Assembly: GCF_017308075.1 (NCBI RefSeq)
Contig: NZ_JAFKFX010000024.1
Location: 248,001 to 312,000 of the forward strand
Length of the DNA stretch: 64,000 nucleotides
Direction of reading: 5' to 3'
From: Allobosea sp.
GTDB taxonomy: Bacteria > Pseudomonadota > Alphaproteobacteria > Rhizobiales > Beijerinckiaceae
Below, in pieces: positions 27,834-37,636 of this stretch. Each line of letters begins with the position of its first letter. Position 1 is the first letter of the stretch. The notes under the pieces were generated by a model. That model was given only the letters and a program-made list of their open reading frames with translations, was not told the origin of the DNA and made no database searches. Position numbers and translations under genes: made by a program.

Positions 27834-28637
27834 ATGCACGCAACTCGGCTCGGCGGCCTCCTCGCCGCATCGCTTTTGATCGCCGCGTCGCTCCTCCACC
27901 CCTCATTCGCGCAGACCCCATCACAGCCGGATCCTGCCTTGAATGACAAGGCGATCGCCATGCTGCGAAGCACCTCCGACGTGGCCCGGCAGCGGCAGGC
28001 CTTTGCCATGCTCGAGGAGGCGGAGAAGGCGGGAGATCTGCGAGCCCGCGCCAATCTCGGTCTCGGCTCTCTGCTGGGCGTCGGAACGCCGCGTGATCCA
28101 ATGCTGGGCGGCCGGCTGCTGCGGTCCGCCGCCGAAGCCGGCGATCCCTTCGCCGCCCTCGCAGTCGCCACGACGCTGGCCGGCGGCAATGGCAGTCTCT
28201 TCCTGCATGACAGCGCCGCCGCCTGCCGCATGCTCGAGGCCCTGTTCCAGGGCCCGGCCGCCCCCGAAGCGCAATATCGCTATTTCGAGCTCTGCAGCAG
28301 CGATCCCAATCTGCAGCAGAGCTTCGCACTGCTCGAGCAAGCCTGCCACGCCTCGGCGCAGCGCCGGCACCGGGTGGCGCTCTATGCCTGCGGAGACCCG
28401 AAATCGGGGTCGATCAACAGCCTGAAGAAGTACAAGGCCGCCATCGACCGCGCGATCGGGCTGAAGCCCTGGCAACAGGGCTCGGCCTATGAGGCCTCCT
28501 ACATGCCGCTGTTCTTCTCGGACCGCGACGAATTCCTCGTCTACACGATCCGTCTGCTCGACCATAACGGCCCGGCCTGGAAATTCGACGTTCAGAAATA
28601 TCTCGAAGAGCGCGGAATCGTGCTGGCAAACTGGTAG
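27834..28637 (+). CDS. Exported Sel1-like repeat protein
   Basis: 267-residue protein with a signal peptide (LLAASLLIAASLLHPSFA, cleavage near residue 26). Helical repeats follow that resemble Sel1/TPR units, such as AFAMLEEAEKAGDLRARANLGLGSLLGVG and GGRLLRSAAEAGDPFAALAV read as separate blocks. Cysteines at four places in the second half suggest disulfides. A periplasmic protein-interaction role is likely from repeat type; nothing more specific is supported. Confidence 0.65.
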   Translation: MHATRLGGLLAASLLIAASLLHPSFAQTPSQPDPALNDKAIAMLRSTSDVARQRQAFAMLEEAEKAGDLRARANLGLGSLLGVGTPRDPMLGGRLLRSAAEAGDPFAALAVATTLAGGNGSLFLHDSAAACRMLEALFQGPAAPEAQYRYFELCSSDPNLQQSFALLEQACHASAQRRHRVALYACGDPKSGSINSLKKYKAAIDRAIGLKPWQQGSAYEASYMPLFFSDRDEFLVYTIRLLDHNGPAWKFDVQKYLEERGIVLANW

Positions 28638-28682
28638 CGGGCGAAGGCCGGCTCGGATGAATCGGCCAAGGCTGGAGCCGCT

Positions 28683-28955
28683 TCAGCCCAGACGCCTGAC
28701 GACTACGCCTTGTCGCGGCTCCGTCCATGGCCGCCCCTTCGCCGGCGCACCGGCATAGGGCGCGGTGGCCGGGCCGAAGGACATCGGCACCTGCACCCGC
28801 CCTTCGAGTTCCCAGCAACGCAAGCGCTGAAAATCCGCCTCGCTGGCGGCCTCGGAGCAGGCCATGAGTTGTGAGCGCGGCCAGAAGGCCCCGGCCGGCG
28901 CGGCCACGGCGCTCGCGACGATTGCGAGCGCGACGACGGCAAAGCTCCTCTGCAT
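28683..28955 (-). CDS. Small exported hypothetical protein
   Basis: 90-residue protein with a signal peptide (FAVVALAIVASAVAAPAGA, cleavage near residue 24). The mature part is short and Pro/Gly-rich with two cysteines (LMACSEAAS and RLRCWELEG). The start was placed at MQRSF; another Met lies 7 codons upstream. It is convergent with the preceding gene, 45 nt apart. No family recognised. Confidence 0.5.
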   Translation of the reverse strand: MQRSFAVVALAIVASAVAAPAGAFWPRSQLMACSEAASEADFQRLRCWELEGRVQVPMSFGPATAPYAGAPAKGRPWTEPRQGVVVRRLG

Positions 28956-29151
28956 TCCGGCAGCCTTTCGCAACACTGTCAGGGCTCGTCCCTGCCCCTC
29001 CCAGCAGACAGCAGCAATCCCTAGCGAAGCCTGAACTCAGCTCGATCCTGGCCGTCTGCGAAGGCTTCCGTTCAAGAAGGCGTGAACAAAACCCTGCTTC
29101 GGGGGTTGTTCGGGCATCCCGCTTGATGCGGAAGCCGATAGGAGGAACACG

Positions 29152-29694
29152 ATGTACAAGCGTCACGTTGCACTGACGGCGATTGGCGGCGTCATGCTTG
29201 CCGCGGCGGCCGTCGCCCAGACGACCGCGCCGAATACCCCACCGAGCCCGCAGCCTGCCGCGCCTGCCACGACAGCGCCGGCAGCCCCGGCCCCTGCAAC
29301 GGCCAAGGTCCCCGAGAACAACCTCGCGGGCCAGGGCAAATGGCGGGCTTCGAAGCTGATGGGCGTCGACATCTACGGCCCCGACAACAAGAAGGTCGGC
29401 GATGTCACCGAGGTCGTCTTCGACAAGACCGGCAAGATCGAGCTCGTCACCGTCGGCGTCGGCGGCTTCCTGGGCATCGGCTCCAAGGATGTCGCGATTC
29501 CCTTCGATCAGGTCACCTGGAGCGACCAGCCCATGGCCGCCTCGGCCCCGGCTCCGTCCGGCAGTGCCGGTGGTGCCATGAGTCAGCCGGCGCCCACGCC
29601 GCGCGCTCCGGAAATGTATCCGGACCACGGCAAGATCAACATGAGCAAGGAGCAGCTCACCAGCGCTCCGGCTGTGACCTACGCCGCCCGCTGA
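29152..29694 (+). CDS. Exported PRC-barrel domain protein
   Basis: 180-residue protein with a signal peptide (VALTAIGGVMLAAAAVA) and a Pro/Ala/Thr-rich linker (about 24-55). A PRC-barrel domain (about 62-125) includes KLMGVDIYGPDNKKVGDV, FDKTGKIELVTVGVGGFLG and VAIPFDQVTW. Rhizobial proteins of this layout are periplasmic and often stress-associated. AGGAGG lies 7-8 nt before the ATG. Upstream there is only a degraded EcfG-like match (TGAAC-N17-GTT), not enough to call a promoter. Confidence 0.85.
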   Translation: MYKRHVALTAIGGVMLAAAAVAQTTAPNTPPSPQPAAPATTAPAAPAPATAKVPENNLAGQGKWRASKLMGVDIYGPDNKKVGDVTEVVFDKTGKIELVTVGVGGFLGIGSKDVAIPFDQVTWSDQPMAASAPAPSGSAGGAMSQPAPTPRAPEMYPDHGKINMSKEQLTSAPAVTYAAR

Positions 29695-29726
29695 GGTCTT
29701 CCCTGAAGGCCTGATAGCCTGACAAC

Positions 29727-29755
29727 GAGCCCGCTCCCGGGAAGGGGGCGGGCTC
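29727..29755. terminator. Bidirectional hairpin between PRC-barrel gene and nnrDE
   Basis: Arms GAGCCCGC and GCGGGCTC flank a 13-nt loop, centred between two convergent genes. There is no long T-run on either side. The position suggests shared transcript ends. Confidence 0.5.
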
Positions 29756-29788
29756 TACCTTGCCAGCGGCCCTCGCCCGAACGCCGGT

Positions 29789-31306
29789 TCAGCCGGCAAC
29801 CAGCCGCAGCGCGCCGGGCAATGCCTCGGGCAGGTCGTCGGCTATCAGGCCGAAGCCCAGCGCCTCGCCGGCCTTGCCATGCAGCCAGACGGCGGCGCAG
29901 GCCGCTTCGAAGCCGGGCATGCCCTGCGCCAGCAATCCCGCAATAACCCCGCCCAGCACATCGCCCGAGCCGGCCGTCGCCAGCGCCGGCGAGCCCGTAG
30001 CATTGATGGCGGCGCGCCCGTCCGGCGCCGCGATCACGCTGTCCGGCCCCTTCAGCACGACCACCGCTCCGGTCGCGGCCGCCGCGGCCCGCGCGCGGAA
30101 GAGCCGGGAGCGCTCAGGAGAAAAGGCGCCCTGCCTACCGAACACGCGCTCGAACTCACCCTCATGCGGCGTCAGCACCGTCGAGGCGCTGCGCCGGCCG
30201 AGGCGCTCCGCCAGCAGGGCTGGGCTGCCGGCCAGAAGCGTCAGTGCGTCGGCATCGAGCACCAGAGGCGCGGCGGAGCCAAGGGCCGCCATCACGATGC
30301 TCTCCGCCATCGCGTCCAGGCCGAGCGCCGGGCCGGCGAGCAGCGCCGCCACCTTCCGTTTCGCGAGCAACACCTCGAAGGCGGCGCTGTCCGTGGCAGC
30401 AACCTGCATCAGCGCGTCGGGACCGCGCCCGGCATGCGCCGCGAGTGCCTCCGGCCGGCAGATGATCGTCGCCAGCCCGGCGCCGATGCGCAGCGCCGCC
30501 CGGGCCCCCAGGCGCGGCGCCCCGACCCCGGCGAGCCCGCCGGCGGCGACCGCGACCGCGCCGCGGCGGAATTTGTGGGTCCCGGCCTCGTGCCGGGGAA
30601 GCCAGGCCTGCCAGAGCAGCGGCTCGTTGCTGAAGGTCTTGGGCTCCGATTTGCCGGGACCGAACACCATCTCGGCGGCGATCCCGATATCGGCGAGGGT
30701 GACGACGCCGCAGAGCGCCTTGCCCGGGTAGAGCAGATGTCCCGGCTTGAGCCGGAAGAAGGTGACGGTTTCACCGGCCCTGATCGCCGGGCCACCCACC
30801 ATGCCGCTGTCGCCGGAGACGCCGCTCGGCACATCGACGGCGACGACCGGGCGGCCGCTGGCGTTCACTCGCTCGACCAGCGCGGCGATGGAGCCTTCGA
30901 GCGGCCGGTTGAGCCCTGCCCCGAACAGGGCGTCGACGATAATGTCGTGATCTTCCGGCCGAGCCTGCGCAATGGCCAGGACCGGCGCCCGCCAGCCCGA
31001 GGCCGCCTCGCCGGCATCCCCCGTGAGCAGTTCGCGCTCGCCCGCCAGCGCAAGCGTGACGGCAAAGCCGCGCGCTTCGAGCAACCTCGCCGCGACGAAG
31101 CCGTCTCCACCGTTCTTGCCGGGGCCGCACAGCACCAGCACGCGCTCCCCTGGCCGGCCGCGCCGCGAGACCGCATCGGCCACGGCCCGCCCGGCGCGCT
31201 CCATCAGGGCGGAGCCGGCAATGCCGCTGGCGATCGCAGCCTCGTCGGCGGCCGTCATCTCGGCAACGTCGAGCAAGGCGAGTGAATCCGGCGCGGCTAG
31301 GATCAT
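29789..31306 (-). CDS. nnrD: Bifunctional NAD(P)H-hydrate epimerase/dehydratase
   Basis: Repairs hydrated NAD(P)H. The 505-residue protein has the N-terminal epimerase (YjeF-N, about 1-210; GPGKNGGDGFVAARLL, VDALFGAGLNRP, VDVPSGVSGDSG). The C-terminal ADP-dependent dehydratase (about 225-500) shows LTPHEGEFERVFG, VVLKGPDSVIA and the catalytic GSGDVLGGVIAGLLAQG. The start was set at MILAAPDSLALL, where the family N-terminus begins; the frame continues upstream to 31369. It is divergent from glnB, the arrangement seen in many Rhizobiales. Fused nnrE+nnrD is the common bacterial form. Confidence 0.92.
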   Translation of the reverse strand: MILAAPDSLALLDVAEMTAADEAAIASGIAGSALMERAGRAVADAVSRRGRPGERVLVLCGPGKNGGDGFVAARLLEARGFAVTLALAGERELLTGDAGEAASGWRAPVLAIAQARPEDHDIIVDALFGAGLNRPLEGSIAALVERVNASGRPVVAVDVPSGVSGDSGMVGGPAIRAGETVTFFRLKPGHLLYPGKALCGVVTLADIGIAAEMVFGPGKSEPKTFSNEPLLWQAWLPRHEAGTHKFRRGAVAVAAGGLAGVGAPRLGARAALRIGAGLATIICRPEALAAHAGRGPDALMQVAATDSAAFEVLLAKRKVAALLAGPALGLDAMAESIVMAALGSAAPLVLDADALTLLAGSPALLAERLGRRSASTVLTPHEGEFERVFGRQGAFSPERSRLFRARAAAAATGAVVVLKGPDSVIAAPDGRAAINATGSPALATAGSGDVLGGVIAGLLAQGMPGFEAACAAVWLHGKAGEALGFGLIADDLPEALPGALRLVAG

Positions 31307-31559
31307 GTGTCGATCATCTAGGAAGGGCGCCCGCCCGGCAACAAGGAGCCGCCGGCGGTCATTGTCCAATCATTTGGCATATGCACAAATTTTAGCCGGT
31401 TTTCTGCCGCGGGAACGAGCGCTTTTGCGGGGATGCCGACATGGCGAGCGGGCCGCGCCGATGCTATGAGCAAGACAGGCGGGGCCAAGCTGCCCCGGCA
31501 CGGTCGATACTGGGCCGTCGCCGGGGCGAGAACCGGGCCTGGGACTGCGAATTCGGTAA

Positions 31560-31925
<366 letters not shown>

Positions 31926-32020
31926 AGGAATTTTTCCGGAACCCGGCAGGCGTGCACCGGCGGCAGGAAAGCCGCGGACGACGCCGGTCGTGAGAAATGC
32001 AGTCGAGAGGAATGTCGAAA

Positions 32021-33430
32021 ATGAAGAACGCCAAGGATGTGCTGAAGGCCATCAAGGACAATGACGTCAAATACGTCGACTTCCGCTTTACCGACCCGCG
32101 CGGCAAGTGGCAGCACGTCACCTTCGACATCTCCATGATCGACGAGGAGATCTTCGCCGAGGGCACGATGTTCGACGGCTCCTCGATCGCCGGCTGGAAG
32201 GCGATCAACGAGTCCGACATGCTCCTGATGCCCGACCCGACCACGGCTTGCATCGACCCGTTCTTCTCGGCCTCGACCATGGTCATTACCTGCGACGTGC
32301 TCGAGCCGGCGACCGGCGAGCCCTATGGCCGCGACCCGCGCGGCATGGCCAAGAAGGCCGAGGCGTATCTGAAGTCGACCGGGATCGGCGACACCATCTA
32401 TGTCGGTCCCGAGGCCGAGTTCTTCGTCTTCGACGACGTCAAGATCGCTGCCGACCCCTACAACACCGGTTTCAAGCTGGACAATGTCGAGCTGCCGATC
32501 AACGGCATGACCGACTACGAGGGCGGCAATCTCGGCCACCGCATCGCCACCAAGGGCGGCTACTTCCCGGTTCCGCCGCAGGACTCGGCGCAGGACATGC
32601 GCGGCGAGATGCTCGCCGCCATGGCGGCGATGGGCGCCAAGGTCGAGAAGCACCACCACGAGGTCGCCTCGGCCCAGCATGAGCTCGGCCTGAAGTTCGA
32701 CACGCTGACCCACATGGCCGACACCATGCAGGTCTATAAGTACGCGATCCACAACGTCGCCCAGAGCTACGGCAAGACCGCGACCTTCATGCCGAAGCCC
32801 GTCTATGGCGACAACGGCTCGGGCATGCATGTGCACCAGTCGATCTGGAAGAATGGCAAGCCGCTCTTCGCCGGCAACAAATATGCCGACCTGTCGCAGG
32901 AGTGCCTCTGGTATATCGGCGGCATCATCAAGCACGCCAAGGCCCTGAACGCCTTCACCAACCCGTCGACCAACTCCTACAAGCGCCTGGTCCCGGGCTA
33001 TGAGGCTCCGGTGCTGCTCGCCTATTCGGCCCGCAACCGCTCGGCTTCCTGCCGTATTCCGTGGACGACCTCGCCGAAGGCCAAGCGCGTCGAAGTCCGC
33101 TTCCCGGACCCGATGGCGAACCCCTATCTCGCCTTCGCCGCGCTCACCATGGCCGGCCTCGACGGCATCATGAACAAGATCGACCCCGGCCCGGCGATGG
33201 ACAAGGATCTCTACGACCTGCCGCCGCGCGAGCTGAAGAAGATCCCGACCGTCTGCGGCTCGCTGCGCGAGGCGCTCGACGCCCTGAAGAAGGACAACGC
33301 CTTCCTCAAGGCCGGCGGCGTCTTCACCGACGACTTCATCGAGAGCTATATCGAGCTCAAGATGCAGGATGTGGCGCGCTACGAGATGACGCCGCACCCG
33401 GTCGAGTTCGCGATGTACTACTCCTACTGA
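32021..33430 (+). CDS. glnA: Glutamine synthetase type I
   Basis: 469-residue dodecameric enzyme making glutamine from glutamate, ammonium and ATP. Motifs present are [41 protein letters not shown] and the adenylylation site Tyr398 in [10 protein letters not shown]. The start at 32021 gives the family length; GAGAGGA lies at correct spacing for it, whereas two earlier in-frame ATGs sit too close or upstream of that site. It is controlled post-translationally through PII and GlnE. A strong terminator follows. Confidence 0.97.
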   Translation: MKNAKDVLKAIKDNDVKYVDFRFTDPRGKWQHVTFDISMIDEEIFAEGTMFDGSSIAGWKAINESDMLLMPDPTTACIDPFFSASTMVITCDVLEPATGEPYGRDPRGMAKKAEAYLKSTGIGDTIYVGPEAEFFVFDDVKIAADPYNTGFKLDNVELPINGMTDYEGGNLGHRIATKGGYFPVPPQDSAQDMRGEMLAAMAAMGAKVEKHHHEVASAQHELGLKFDTLTHMADTMQVYKYAIHNVAQSYGKTATFMPKPVYGDNGSGMHVHQSIWKNGKPLFAGNKYADLSQECLWYIGGIIKHAKALNAFTNPSTNSYKRLVPGYEAPVLLAYSARNRSASCRIPWTTSPKAKRVEVRFPDPMANPYLAFAALTMAGLDGIMNKIDPGPAMDKDLYDLPPRELKKIPTVCGSLREALDALKKDNAFLKAGGVFTDDFIESYIELKMQDVARYEMTPHPVEFAMYYSY

Positions 33431-33486
33431 GCCCAGGGCTCGGTAGCTTTCCGTCGGCTGCGGCCAGTTCGCAGCCCGCCGCAAGG

Positions 33487-33513
33487 ACCGGGGCGCAAGC
33501 GCCCCGGTTTTTT
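33487..33513 (+). terminator. Intrinsic terminator of glnBA
   Basis: Stem ACCGGGGC/GCCCCGGT closed by a GCAAGC loop is followed by a run of six T. It lies about 55 nt after the glnA stop and fits transcript termination before the convergent beta-helix gene. Confidence 0.9.
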
Positions 33514-33535
33514 GTTGTTGGAGGCGACCGACAGG

Positions 33536-34942
33536 TCAGGACGCGCGATTATGCGCGATCAAGATCTGGGAACCGGCACCGACGGTCTGCGACAGCAGAT
33601 TGGCATTGTAGGTGACGAGCGGCGGCGTCAGGCCGATCGAAGGCGCCGAGACGATCGCGTTGCCGCCGGATCCCGAGATCACGTTGTTCACGATCACCAT
33701 CTTGCCGGCCGCAGCATTGGCGGAGAAGGCGATACCGACGCCGCATTGCCGCAGCAGGTTGCCGTCGCAGACGAGGTCGCGAGCGCCCTGCGCGACACCC
33801 AGCTTGACGCCGCCGAGCGCGTTCTCGACGATGTTGCTCGAGACGACGCAATCCTGTTCGACAGTCACGCCGATCGCCATCGTCGAATACGGCCCGATGC
33901 CCCCCGAAGCTGGAATGGCATTCGAGGACAGATTGCTGATCTGGTTACCCTGAATGATGGCCCTGCGCGCGGTTCCGTCACCGAAATAGCCGGAGTTGGT
34001 GACGTAGACACCGTCCCCGGCAGTATCGACCTTGTTGTTGACGATCGTGACGCCCGTACCGTTCTGTCCGGAAGCGGGAGCCTCGTAGTAAAGGCAACCC
34101 TCGCGGATGTTCCAGCAGGTGTTGTCGGCGACCACGCAGCGCGAGCCGCCATTGATGCGTACCGCCGAGAAATCACAATTCATGATGACGTTGCCTGTGA
34201 CCGAGACGTCATTGGCCAGGTAGACGGCGACGCCGTTACCATTGGCCCCGGTTCCATAGTCACTCGCGACGAAATTGATCGTGTTGTTGCGGATGACCGA
34301 GAGGTTGCCGCCGCTGCCGATTGTTCCCCAGACCGCAATGCCGTTGTTCCTGGCACCGGTGACCTTGCAGCCATCCACGACGATCTCGGAGCTGAACGCC
34401 CAGATCGCGATGTCGACGTTGTTGAAGGCGCACCCGGCGATGCTGGGCTGTGAGTCGTTGACGAAGAGCAGGCCTGCCTTGTAGGCGCCAGTCGACGGCT
34501 CGCCCGCCGTCTTCACGGTATTTCGAAACGAGCAGTCCCGGAACACCGTGTCCTTCGCGTTGTCGAGGATGACCAAGCCAGCAGCGGCGGTGATGACATT
34601 GGGAGCGCTATAGGCCGGCAACGCGATATTCTGCCCGTCGAAGATCACGTTGCGAAAGCTCATTCCGGACTGGCCTGCGATCCGCAGCCCGTAGCTGCCG
34701 CCCGTCAAGGCGAGGATCGCCGTTCCAGCCTGGCAGAAGACCTCGACACCGCGCCCCGCCCCGTTCGTTGTCAGAATATCAACATTGGAGAGGCTATAGC
34801 TGCCTGGCCGAACCTGAAGCGGCTTGCCGGCAACCCGCGCGGCCTCGATCGCACCGCCGATCGAAGCACTGGTGAATCCGGTCGGCGGCGGCGTCGCGGG
34901 GTCGGCGATGACGAGATCGTCAAAGACGCGATATCCGGGCAT
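33536..34942 (-). CDS. Right-handed parallel beta-helix protein
   Basis: 468-residue repetitive protein. From about residue 60 to the end it consists of short strand-turn repeats rich in Asn, Val, Ile and Gly (for example VIRNNTINFV, VSVTGNVIMNCDF, VTIVNNKVDTAGDGVYV), the hallmark of pectate-lyase-like beta-helices. The N-terminus (VIADPATPPP, IGGAIEAARVAGKPLQVRPGSY) looks like the capping region of such proteins. No signal peptide is visible at the chosen start, which has GAGGA 7 nt upstream. It is divergent from an FkbM methyltransferase and close to a glycosyltransferase, hinting at a surface-polysaccharide role. Enzyme activity cannot be inferred. Confidence 0.75.
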   Translation of the reverse strand: MPGYRVFDDLVIADPATPPPTGFTSASIGGAIEAARVAGKPLQVRPGSYSLSNVDILTTNGAGRGVEVFCQAGTAILALTGGSYGLRIAGQSGMSFRNVIFDGQNIALPAYSAPNVITAAAGLVILDNAKDTVFRDCSFRNTVKTAGEPSTGAYKAGLLFVNDSQPSIAGCAFNNVDIAIWAFSSEIVVDGCKVTGARNNGIAVWGTIGSGGNLSVIRNNTINFVASDYGTGANGNGVAVYLANDVSVTGNVIMNCDFSAVRINGGSRCVVADNTCWNIREGCLYYEAPASGQNGTGVTIVNNKVDTAGDGVYVTNSGYFGDGTARRAIIQGNQISNLSSNAIPASGGIGPYSTMAIGVTVEQDCVVSSNIVENALGGVKLGVAQGARDLVCDGNLLRQCGVGIAFSANAAAGKMVIVNNVISGSGGNAIVSAPSIGLTPPLVTYNANLLSQTVGAGSQILIAHNRAS

Positions 34943-35015
34943 CTGGTGTTCCTCGTTGTTGGAATATTTCAGGGACGCATCGGTATAACGGCGCCGGAAG
35001 CAACGGGGATAAGTT

Positions 35016-35846
35016 GTGGGTATAGTGCTTCGAATCCGGGATCTGGCGATCAAAGCTCTGGTCAAGCGCCAATGGGCGGAGCTGCGCCGCAGCTCTCCAC
35101 GGCTCGCCGTGATCCCATACGAGCATATCGGGCTCGCCGTTTTGACCAACGGCCTGTACGAGCGCGAGGAGCTTTCCTGCCTGACGGATCTCATTCGCGA
35201 GCAGGCGCTAGGTGGCGGAATCTGCCTCGATATCGGCGCCAATATCGGTAATCATGCGGTCATTTGGTCAGGGCTGTTCGACAGCGTCGTCTGCTTCGAA
35301 CCCAACCCGCATATGAGCGCCCTTCTGCGCGCCAACCTTGCCCTCAACGGCTGCACCAATGTCCGCCCCGTCGAGGCCGGCTTGGGCCCGGAGGACGCCG
35401 AGCTCCCCTTCTCCTTTTATGAGGAAGGCAATGACGGCTCCGGCACCTTCGCCAAGGGCACTGGCGACCGAACACTGCCGGTGCGCCATGGAGATCACCT
35501 CATCGCCGAACTGGGTCTCGCTGGGAAAGCAATCACCTTCGTGAAATGCGATGTCGAAGGCTTCGAGCACTCTGTGTTTCAGGGCCTCTCCGAAACCCTG
35601 GCTCGGCACAAGCCTGTAATCGTATTCGAAAGCAACTCGGCGGAGCTCGGCGCGTCGAGCTGGAACGTCCTGCACGGCCTCGGCTACGATCGCTTGTACA
35701 TGCTCAGGCACACCGCACACACGGCCTCACCGCTCAAGCGCGAGCTTGTCCGGCTCTTTCAGGGACATGCGTGCCGGATCGAGCCTATCGATGCGCCTCC
35801 CGCATATTCCGCCAATCTGCTCGCGGCCGCTCGCCCCCTCGCTTGA
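35016..35846 (+). CDS. FkbM-family SAM-dependent methyltransferase
   Basis: 276-residue cytoplasmic methyltransferase. The SAM-binding motif I is CLDIGANIGNHAVIW near residue 70, followed by VVCFEPNPHMSALLRANL and the family phrase FVKCDVEGFEHSVFQGL. FkbM enzymes often methylate sugars or surface glycans. It starts at a GTG with GGGGA upstream; a second GTG 9 nt on is possible. It is convergent with the glycosyltransferase gene, ending 6 nt apart. Confidence 0.88.
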   Translation: MGIVLRIRDLAIKALVKRQWAELRRSSPRLAVIPYEHIGLAVLTNGLYEREELSCLTDLIREQALGGGICLDIGANIGNHAVIWSGLFDSVVCFEPNPHMSALLRANLALNGCTNVRPVEAGLGPEDAELPFSFYEEGNDGSGTFAKGTGDRTLPVRHGDHLIAELGLAGKAITFVKCDVEGFEHSVFQGLSETLARHKPVIVFESNSAELGASSWNVLHGLGYDRLYMLRHTAHTASPLKRELVRLFQGHACRIEPIDAPPAYSANLLAAARPLA

Positions 35847-35852
35847 ACCGCC

Positions 35853-37076
35853 TCACGCAGCCGCAGCAAGAGCACTCCCGTAGCTATTAAGCAAGGCTTC
35901 GACATGGCGGCGCAACGTTGGCGGCTCCGTCCAGTACGCCTGATAGGCAGCACTTCCCAGTCGAGCCGCAAAAGCATCGTCGTGCAACGCAGTGAGAGCC
36001 TCGCAGAGAGCCTCCGGCTCGACCGCCGGCAGAACCATGCCGTCGATGCCATCACGCACCCGGCCGGCGGCGCCGATCGTGCGCGGCACGATCGGCGGAA
36101 CGCCCTGCGCCATCGCCTCGCCGACGGTCAATGGCCCCGTCTCGTACCAGAGCGACGGGGCGACCAGGCAACGCGCGGCACGTAGTTCGGCGAGCACTTC
36201 TTCAGAAGCGAGCCAACCGGTGATCTGCGCATCAGGATTGAGCCGGCAGACCTCGGCCTTGATCTCGTCGTCGCCATCGCCCACGAACCGCAGGGCACGA
36301 CCGGCCTCGCGGGCCGCTTGCGCCAGAACCAGCACGCCCTTCTCGCGCGTGAGCCGGCCGACGAACACAGCATGGCTGTTGCCCGCGACATCGGCCGGCT
36401 CACGCCTTTCCGTCTCCATCATGTTCTCGACTAGGACATGGCGAGCCGATTTCGGCAGGAACGGCTCGGCGAAGCCGCGGGCGAAGTCGCTGACATGGAT
36501 GAAGAGCGGCGCCTTCAGGCTGCGTATCGCCTCGTCAGAGCGCCACTGCCTGGCGACGCGAACCAGCTTGTGGACATAGGAGGCGCGGTCGCAATTGGCG
36601 GTGACGCAGCCGGCCGACATCGGTGCTCTGCTGCAGGCGGCGCCGGCTCGGAAGTCGAAATAGCCGCCGGTCGGGCAGAAGGAGAAGTAGTCGTGCATGG
36701 TGATCGCGACCGGAAGACCGCTGGCGCCGGCCGCCGCGATCGCAGCCGGACTGAAGGCCTTGGTCCATTGATGCAGATGCACGAGCGTCGCATGGCGTGG
36801 CTGGCGGGCCAGCAGGACCCTCAGGAACTCATGAGCCTCGGCATTCCAGACCCCCTGGCGGGCCGCGGCGATCCTGTTGCCGACCTGCCAGATCTCCTCG
36901 CCCTCGAAGCGCGCGACCTCGATCCTGGGATGATCCAGCCGGTCGGAAACCGGGCCGATGGCACAGGCATAGACAACCTCGACGCCCGCTTCGGCCAGGC
37001 CGCGCGCGCTCTCGATCGCAACCTTGGCGGCGCCGCCATTTACCGAGCCGAAATCACTGACGATGACTACGCGCAT
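35853..37076 (-). CDS. GT-B glycosyltransferase (family 4-like)
   Basis: 407-residue glycosyltransferase with two Rossmann halves. The N-terminal half contains GGAAKVAIESARGLAEAG and VHLHQWTKAF. The C-terminal half has the GT4 signatures FVGRLTREKGVLVLAQA, FVGDGDDEIKAEV and SLWYETGPLTVGEAMAQGVP (donor binding). A Cys-rich insert near residues 145-165 resembles zinc-binding inserts of some GT4 enzymes. It probably builds a surface polysaccharide or glycoconjugate. The neighbouring FkbM and beta-helix genes fit that reading. Confidence 0.88.
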   Translation of the reverse strand: MRVVIVSDFGSVNGGAAKVAIESARGLAEAGVEVVYACAIGPVSDRLDHPRIEVARFEGEEIWQVGNRIAAARQGVWNAEAHEFLRVLLARQPRHATLVHLHQWTKAFSPAAIAAAGASGLPVAITMHDYFSFCPTGGYFDFRAGAACSRAPMSAGCVTANCDRASYVHKLVRVARQWRSDEAIRSLKAPLFIHVSDFARGFAEPFLPKSARHVLVENMMETERREPADVAGNSHAVFVGRLTREKGVLVLAQAAREAGRALRFVGDGDDEIKAEVCRLNPDAQITGWLASEEVLAELRAARCLVAPSLWYETGPLTVGEAMAQGVPPIVPRTIGAAGRVRDGIDGMVLPAVEPEALCEALTALHDDAFAARLGSAAYQAYWTEPPTLRRHVEALLNSYGSALAAAA

Positions 37077-37132
37077 GCCGACCTCCGCAGAGGCCTTCTA
37101 GCGGCGAAAGATTGAGGAAGGCTGACGAGGCC

Positions 37133-37360
37133 TCAGCGCAGCGCGAGCATCACCAGCCCGACCAGGGCGATCGCCGCGGCCACCCACCAGAGACGGCGCA
37201 GTTGAGCTGCCTCGACCTCGCGGGCGTCGGGATGACCGGAGAGCTCCTCATAGGCGAAAGCCTCACCGGCATGGCGAGCCGCACGCTCGAGTCCGGCAAG
37301 CCTGATCTTCGGCACAACGGCACGCGACGCCACGGCATTCCTCCCCTTGAGTACCAGCAT
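37133..37360 (-). CDS. Small C-terminally anchored protein
   Basis: 75-residue protein with a basic/charged N-terminal part (LAGLERAARHAGEAFAYEEL) and one C-terminal transmembrane helix (LWWVAAAIALVGLVMLAL). The start at MLVLKG is a judgement; the frame is open to 37579 but that part has no coding character. It follows the glycosyltransferase gene upstream on the same strand. Function unknown. Confidence 0.5.
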   Translation of the reverse strand: MLVLKGRNAVASRAVVPKIRLAGLERAARHAGEAFAYEELSGHPDAREVEAAQLRRLWWVAAAIALVGLVMLALR

Positions 37361-37636
37361 ATCCCAACCACCGGTCAGGCCAAGCCCGAGCTGGACGAGA
37401 ACGATGATCGGGTCGGCATGGTTAACGATGCCTGAACCGCGCGGGAGCGGTCGAAGTTCCCTTAGCTCTTGACAACGGAGCCTGACGGCGCCGTGACATT
37501 CACTCCCCCCGCTCGCCATCCGGCCTTCCGGCCGAGGCGATATCGGTCTATTGCGGGCGGGTAGCGCCCTGCCTGCCACTCCCGGGCAGCGAATGCGCTA
37601 TATTTTCTCGTTACGAATCACCTGGGCGCAAAAGCG

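Noticed and set aside
29050-29150. EcfG promoter before the PRC-barrel gene
   Set aside because: Only TGAAC-N17-GTT is present; the first G of GGAAC and the C of CGTT are missing, so the match is not convincing.
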